Below the pieces are notes generated by a model. It worked only from the letters and a program-made list of their open reading frames with translations. It was not told the DNA's origin and made no database searches. A stretch of 46,826 nt of DNA from positions 1 to 46,826 of the forward strand of contig JADLAZ010000242.1 in the NCBI GenBank assembly GCA_020849725.1, in the 5' to 3' direction. Positions within the stretch are counted from its first letter, which is position 1. Every line of letters begins with the position of its first letter. The translations under genes were made by a program, and so were the position numbers. Below, piece by piece: positions 43,979 through 46,826 of this stretch. This DNA is from Chloroflexota bacterium. GTDB taxonomy: Bacteria; Chloroflexota; Chloroflexia; Thermomicrobiales; JADLAZ01.

Positions 43979-46066
43979 GTGAAGCGGTATGCAACCGAGC
44001 GAATCCGGAACATCGGCCTGTTTGGCCACGGCGCCTCGGGCAAGACGTCGCTGACCGAGGCGCTGCTCTTCGCCAGCAAGGCCATCACCCGCCTGGGCCG
44101 CGTCGAGGAGGGCAACACCACCTCCGACTATGACCCGGATGAGGTCCGTCGGCGTGTTTCCATCTCGGTCGCCGTCGCTCCCATCGAGTGGCGCGACCAC
44201 AAGCTCAACATCATCGACGCCCCCGGCTACGCCGACTTCGTCGGCGACATGGTCTCGGCGGCGCGCATCGCCGACGCCGCCGTCGTGCTGCTCGACGCGT
44301 CGGCCGGCGTCGAGGTCGGCACCGAGCAAGCCTGGGCCGCCTGCACACGCGCCGGCTGCGCCCGCCTGCTCTACATCAATAAGATGGACCGCGAGAACGC
44401 CGACTTCGGCGCCGCGCTCGACTCAGCCCGCCGCATCCTCGGCGCCAATCTCGTGCCACTGCAGGTCCCCATCGGCAAGGAGACTGGCTTCAAGGGCATC
44501 GTCGATATTCTCCAGCGCACGGCCTACCTCGCCAGCGGTAACCGCGATGGGGTCAGCACGGAGGCCGAGGTTCCCGCCGACCTGGCGGCCGAGGTCGACC
44601 GCTACCGCGAGTTGCTGGTCGAGAAGGTGGCTGAAACCGATGACGCCCTGATCGAGAAGTACCTGGAGGGCGAGACCATCGCCGACGATGAGCTGAGCGC
44701 TGCGCTCGCCGCCGGCATTCGCGCCGGCCAGCTCGTGCCGGTGCTGTGCGGCTCGGCCACACTCGTCGCCGGCATGACCCATCTGCTCGACACGTTGATC
44801 GCGCTCGCCCCGTCGCCGGCCCAGGCCCAGCCAATCACAGCCACCAACCCCACCACCGGCAAGGTGGAGACGCTCATCGCCGACCCGGCTGCCCCTCTGG
44901 CGGCGCTGGTCTTCAAGACCCTTGAGACGCAGTTCGGGCGCCAGACCTACATCCGTGTCTTTTCCGGCACCCTCGCCTCCAACAGCCACGTCCTCAACGC
45001 CAGCCGCGGCCGAGACGAGCGCGTCGGTCAGCTCCAGACCGCGCGCGGCAAGGAACTCCAGCCCATCGACGCCGTGCCGGCCGGCGATATCGGCATGGTC
45101 ACCAAGCTGGCCGATACCCTCACCGGCGATACGCTGTCCGCCACTGACCACCCGCTCGTGTTGCCGGGCATTGAGTTTCCGACCACCGTCTACGAGGCCG
45201 CCATCGTGCCGCGCTCCAAGACCGATCTCGACAAGCTCGGGCCGGCGCTGGCGAAGATGCTCACCGAGGATCCCGTCCTGCGCAGCCGCCGCTCGGATGC
45301 CGCCGAGACGATCGTCGCCGGCATGGGCGAGTCGCACATCCAGGTCGTCGGCGAGCGCATGGCGCGCAAGTTCGGTGTCAATGTCGACGCCCATCTGCCG
45401 ATGGTCCCGTACCGCGAGACGATCTCAGCCCCGGCCCGCCGCGTTGAGTACCGCCACAAGAAGCAGACCGGCGGCGCCGGGCAGTTCGGCCACGTCGTTC
45501 TGGACCTCGAGCCGCTGCCGGATAAGGACTTCGAGTTCGCCGAAACAATCTTCGGCGGGTCGGTGCCCAGGCAGTACATCCCCGGCGTCGAGAAGGGCGT
45601 GCGGGAGGCGGTGCATGAGGGGCCGCTGGCCGGCTACCCGCTCCAGAACATCAAGATCATCCTCACCGACGGCTCCTACCACGACGTCGACTCCTCCGAG
45701 ATCGCCTTCAAGATCGCTGCGTCACAGGCGGTCAAGAAGGGCGCGCTCCAAGCCCGACCGGTGCTGCTGGAACCGGTGATGAAAGTCGAGATCGACATTC
45801 CCGAGAGCTACATGGGCGATATCATGAGCGATCTCAACACCAAGCGCGGTCAGGTGCTGGGCATGAACCCGGCCGAGACCGGCATCACCACCATCGAGGC
45901 GATGGTGCCGCTGGCCGAGATCCAGCGCTATGCCACCGATCTGCGCGCCATCACCCAGGGGCGCGGCACCTTCCGCATGGCCTTCGACCACTACCAGACC
46001 GTGCCGCCGCACGTCGCCGATGCCGTCATCGCTGCCGCCCGGAAGGCACGCGACGACGGGGGCTGA
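43979..46066 (+). CDS. Elongation factor G-like translational GTPase (EF-G2 type)
   Basis: A 695-residue protein with the five-domain layout of EF-G. The G domain has P-loop GHGASGKTS (16-24) and NKMDREN. Domain II is around KTLETQFGRQTYIRVFSGTL. C-terminal domains are marked by VEYRHKKQTGGAGQFG, SYMGDIMSDLNTKRGQVLGM and ITQGRGTFRMAFDHYQTVPPHVADAVI. The switch II motif, normally DxPGH, reads DAPGY with Tyr84 where the GTP-hydrolysing histidine lies. The P-loop is also GHGASGKT rather than AHIDAGKT. It therefore belongs to the paralogous EF-G2/FusA2 group, not the main translocase, and its role is unclear. The GTG start has GGGAGGG seven bases upstream. Confidence 0.9.
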   Translation: MKRYATERIRNIGLFGHGASGKTSLTEALLFASKAITRLGRVEEGNTTSDYDPDEVRRRVSISVAVAPIEWRDHKLNIIDAPGYADFVGDMVSAARIADAAVVLLDASAGVEVGTEQAWAACTRAGCARLLYINKMDRENADFGAALDSARRILGANLVPLQVPIGKETGFKGIVDILQRTAYLASGNRDGVSTEAEVPADLAAEVDRYRELLVEKVAETDDALIEKYLEGETIADDELSAALAAGIRAGQLVPVLCGSATLVAGMTHLLDTLIALAPSPAQAQPITATNPTTGKVETLIADPAAPLAALVFKTLETQFGRQTYIRVFSGTLASNSHVLNASRGRDERVGQLQTARGKELQPIDAVPAGDIGMVTKLADTLTGDTLSATDHPLVLPGIEFPTTVYEAAIVPRSKTDLDKLGPALAKMLTEDPVLRSRRSDAAETIVAGMGESHIQVVGERMARKFGVNVDAHLPMVPYRETISAPARRVEYRHKKQTGGAGQFGHVVLDLEPLPDKDFEFAETIFGGSVPRQYIPGVEKGVREAVHEGPLAGYPLQNIKIILTDGSYHDVDSSEIAFKIAASQAVKKGALQARPVLLEPVMKVEIDIPESYMGDIMSDLNTKRGQVLGMNPAETGITTIEAMVPLAEIQRYATDLRAITQGRGTFRMAFDHYQTVPPHVADAVIAAARKARDDGG

Positions 46067-46156
46067 GGACTGAACCAATTGGGTCCGTCTGTCGTACTAT
46101 TGAGAGAGGTGGCGCTGAGGACGGCTGGCTCGCGAGACGCGCCGAGGAGCGAACGG

Positions 46157-46279
46157 ATGCAGGCGATACTCGACGCGATCGCGCGGGTGGCCCGATTGCT
46201 GGGAGAGGTGGTGCGGCCAGCGCCGGCGCCGGTGTACGTCCCGGTGCGTGTGCGCCCAGCCGTGCGTCGCCGCCGATAG
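46157..46279 (+). CDS. Small protein, 40 residues, unknown function
   Basis: The short frame encodes an amphipathic helix (MQAILDAIARVARLLGEVV), a Pro/Val segment and a basic tail ending RRRR. GAGGAG lies eight bases upstream of the ATG, a good ribosome site for such a small frame; an in-frame ATG at 46079 has none. It lies downstream of the EF-G-like gene and 70 bases before the tRNA-Glu promoter. A helix followed by an Arg-rich tail could bind RNA or membrane lipids, but I recognise no family, and chance coding is possible. Confidence 0.4.
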   Translation: MQAILDAIARVARLLGEVVRPAPAPVYVPVRVRPAVRRRR

Positions 46280-46348
46280 CAGGTAAGCCTTCCCGGCCAG
46301 GTCGTTTTTCGGGCGGGCAGCCGCCACGCAAAACGACCCCGCCATGCC

Positions 46349-46378
46349 TTGACGGCCGGGTCGGGCAGTGGGTATACT
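46349..46378 (+). promoter_or_regulatory. Strong promoter upstream of tRNA-Glu/rRNA operon
   Basis: -35 TTGACG (46349-46354), an 18-base spacer and -10 TATACT (46373-46378), 23 bases before the tRNA-Glu. It may also feed the rRNA genes downstream, as no better promoter is visible between the tRNA and 16S. Confidence 0.65.
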
Positions 46379-46401
46379 CTTTCGGTGGCCGGCGACCACG
46401 A

Positions 46402-46475
46402 GGCGCATTCGTCTAGTGGCCTAGGACGCCGCCCTCTCAAGGCGGAGATCAGGGGTTCGAATCCCCTATGCGCTA
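46402..46475 (+). tRNA. tRNA-Glu (anticodon CTC)
   Basis: The acceptor GGCGCAT pairs with ATGCGCT (G1:U72 wobble at the end). The D arm GTCTAGTGGCCTAGGAC is typical of Glu. The anticodon loop CTCTCAA gives CTC, and the T arm is AGGGGTTCGAATCCCCT. The discriminator is A and CCA is not encoded. It lies about 230 bases upstream of 16S rRNA, probably in the same transcript. Confidence 0.95.
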
Positions 46476-46702
46476 CTGAACAACTCGCTCACCGGCCGGT
46501 CGCCCCGCTTCGGCGCGGTCGATCGGCGAGCAGAACGACCCACCTGCGGTCCGTCGTCAGACGCGGCCCAGTGTTCGGTGTCGGCACTTTGACAAGGGAC
46601 GAAGAGAACGAGGACAGCGAGGTGTGGCTTGAGCGCGGTGACCGCGCCAGGCCAGTGCGAGGCTACTCTCGTGAACGCGAAGCCCGTGAGGGCTGGGTCG
46701 TT
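46476..46702 (+). other. Leader between tRNA-Glu and 16S rRNA
   Basis: It contains a TTGACA (46589-46594) without a convincing -10, a weaker GTGACC/GCTACT pair (46638-46643, 46662-46667), and a hairpin AGCCC-GTGA-GGGCT (46681-46694) just before the 16S start that could take part in processing. No gene is supported. Confidence 0.45.
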
Positions 46703-46826
46703 TGGATGGAGAGTTTGATCCTGGCTCAGGACTAACGCTGGCGGCGCGCCTAATGCATGCAAGTCGAGCGCGTCCGGTTTCGGCCGGGTGAGCGGCAGAC
46801 GGGTGAGTAACGCGTAGCTAACCTGC
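46703..46826 (+). rRNA. 16S ribosomal RNA, 5' end (partial)
   Basis: The universal start GAGTTTGATCCTGGCTCAG is at 46711-46729, followed by ACGCTGGCGGC, TGCAAGTCGAGCG and GACGGGTGAGTAACGCG. The 5' end is estimated by analogy with E. coli numbering and may be a few bases off. The gene runs off the window. Confidence 0.97.

Noticed and set aside
46303..46337. Hairpin with T-run between the microprotein and tRNA-Glu
   Set aside because: The T-run precedes the GC stem on this strand, and on the other strand the stem is followed by A residues, so it is not a terminator in either direction.
46589..46617. TTGACA as an rRNA promoter
   Set aside because: The bases 16-18 after it (around 46612-46617) do not resemble a -10 element.

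Overview
The window is a GC-rich bacterial chromosome segment. The host is most likely a member of the Chloroflexota, near Thermomicrobia/Sphaerobacter. This is inferred from Ala/Thr/Pro-rich linkers behind lipoprotein signals, a secreted subtilase ending in two 'FGYPISE' repeats of a kind common in that phylum, and the 5' end of the 16S rRNA at the right edge. The assignment is by eye and is not firm.

Layout. 1-1419: the tail of an inositol-pathway TPP enzyme (IolD-like) and an atypical acyl-CoA dehydrogenase. 1649-4006: a membrane-anchored pseudokinase/TolB-propeller protein. 4053-5102 (-): a zinc alcohol dehydrogenase. 5377-9666: a cobalamin riboswitch followed by btuF-btuC-btuD-cobO and a pentapeptide-repeat gene, a B12 uptake and adenosylation operon. 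9788-14264: three SDR dehydrogenases and a TPP-dependent enzyme. 14457-17858: a large soluble PAS/GAF histidine kinase. 17866-18801 (-): a ketopantoate-reductase-like protein. 19084-23121: an SDR, a divergent FolD, a methyltransferase, a gene remnant and glpX (-). 23299-27318 (-): a DinG-type exonuclease-helicase and a protein that may be Rad52/DdrA-like. 27500-29674: a secreted subtilase. 29707-31441 (-): accD-accA.

31533-38740 (-) is a catabolic operon: two oligopeptide-type ABC permeases, a Tat-lipoprotein binding protein, an enolase-superfamily dehydratase, an SDR and a D-2-hydroxyacid dehydrogenase. It carries no ATPase gene. Its transporter part is visibly less GC-rich than its surroundings. 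Its promoter side borders a scrap of mobile DNA (39132-40534): a decayed IS3-type transposase containing a 100-bp MITE-like insert, and the 3' end of a serine recombinase gene that runs into the 3' end of a tRNA-Asp gene. Together this resembles an old genomic island beside a tRNA.

40748-43748: a TPP riboswitch and a thiamine-precursor ABC transporter (thiZ-thiX-thiY). 43979-46066: an EF-G-like GTPase lacking the catalytic histidine. 46157-46279: a 40-residue microprotein. 46349-46826: a strong promoter, tRNA-Glu and the start of an rRNA operon.

No single unmistakably new system stands out. The best leads are the Rad52-like/DinG pair, the K-to-I FolD, the pseudokinase-propeller, the pentapeptide protein inside the B12 operon, the two translational riboswitch platforms, and the tRNA-Asp island remnant.
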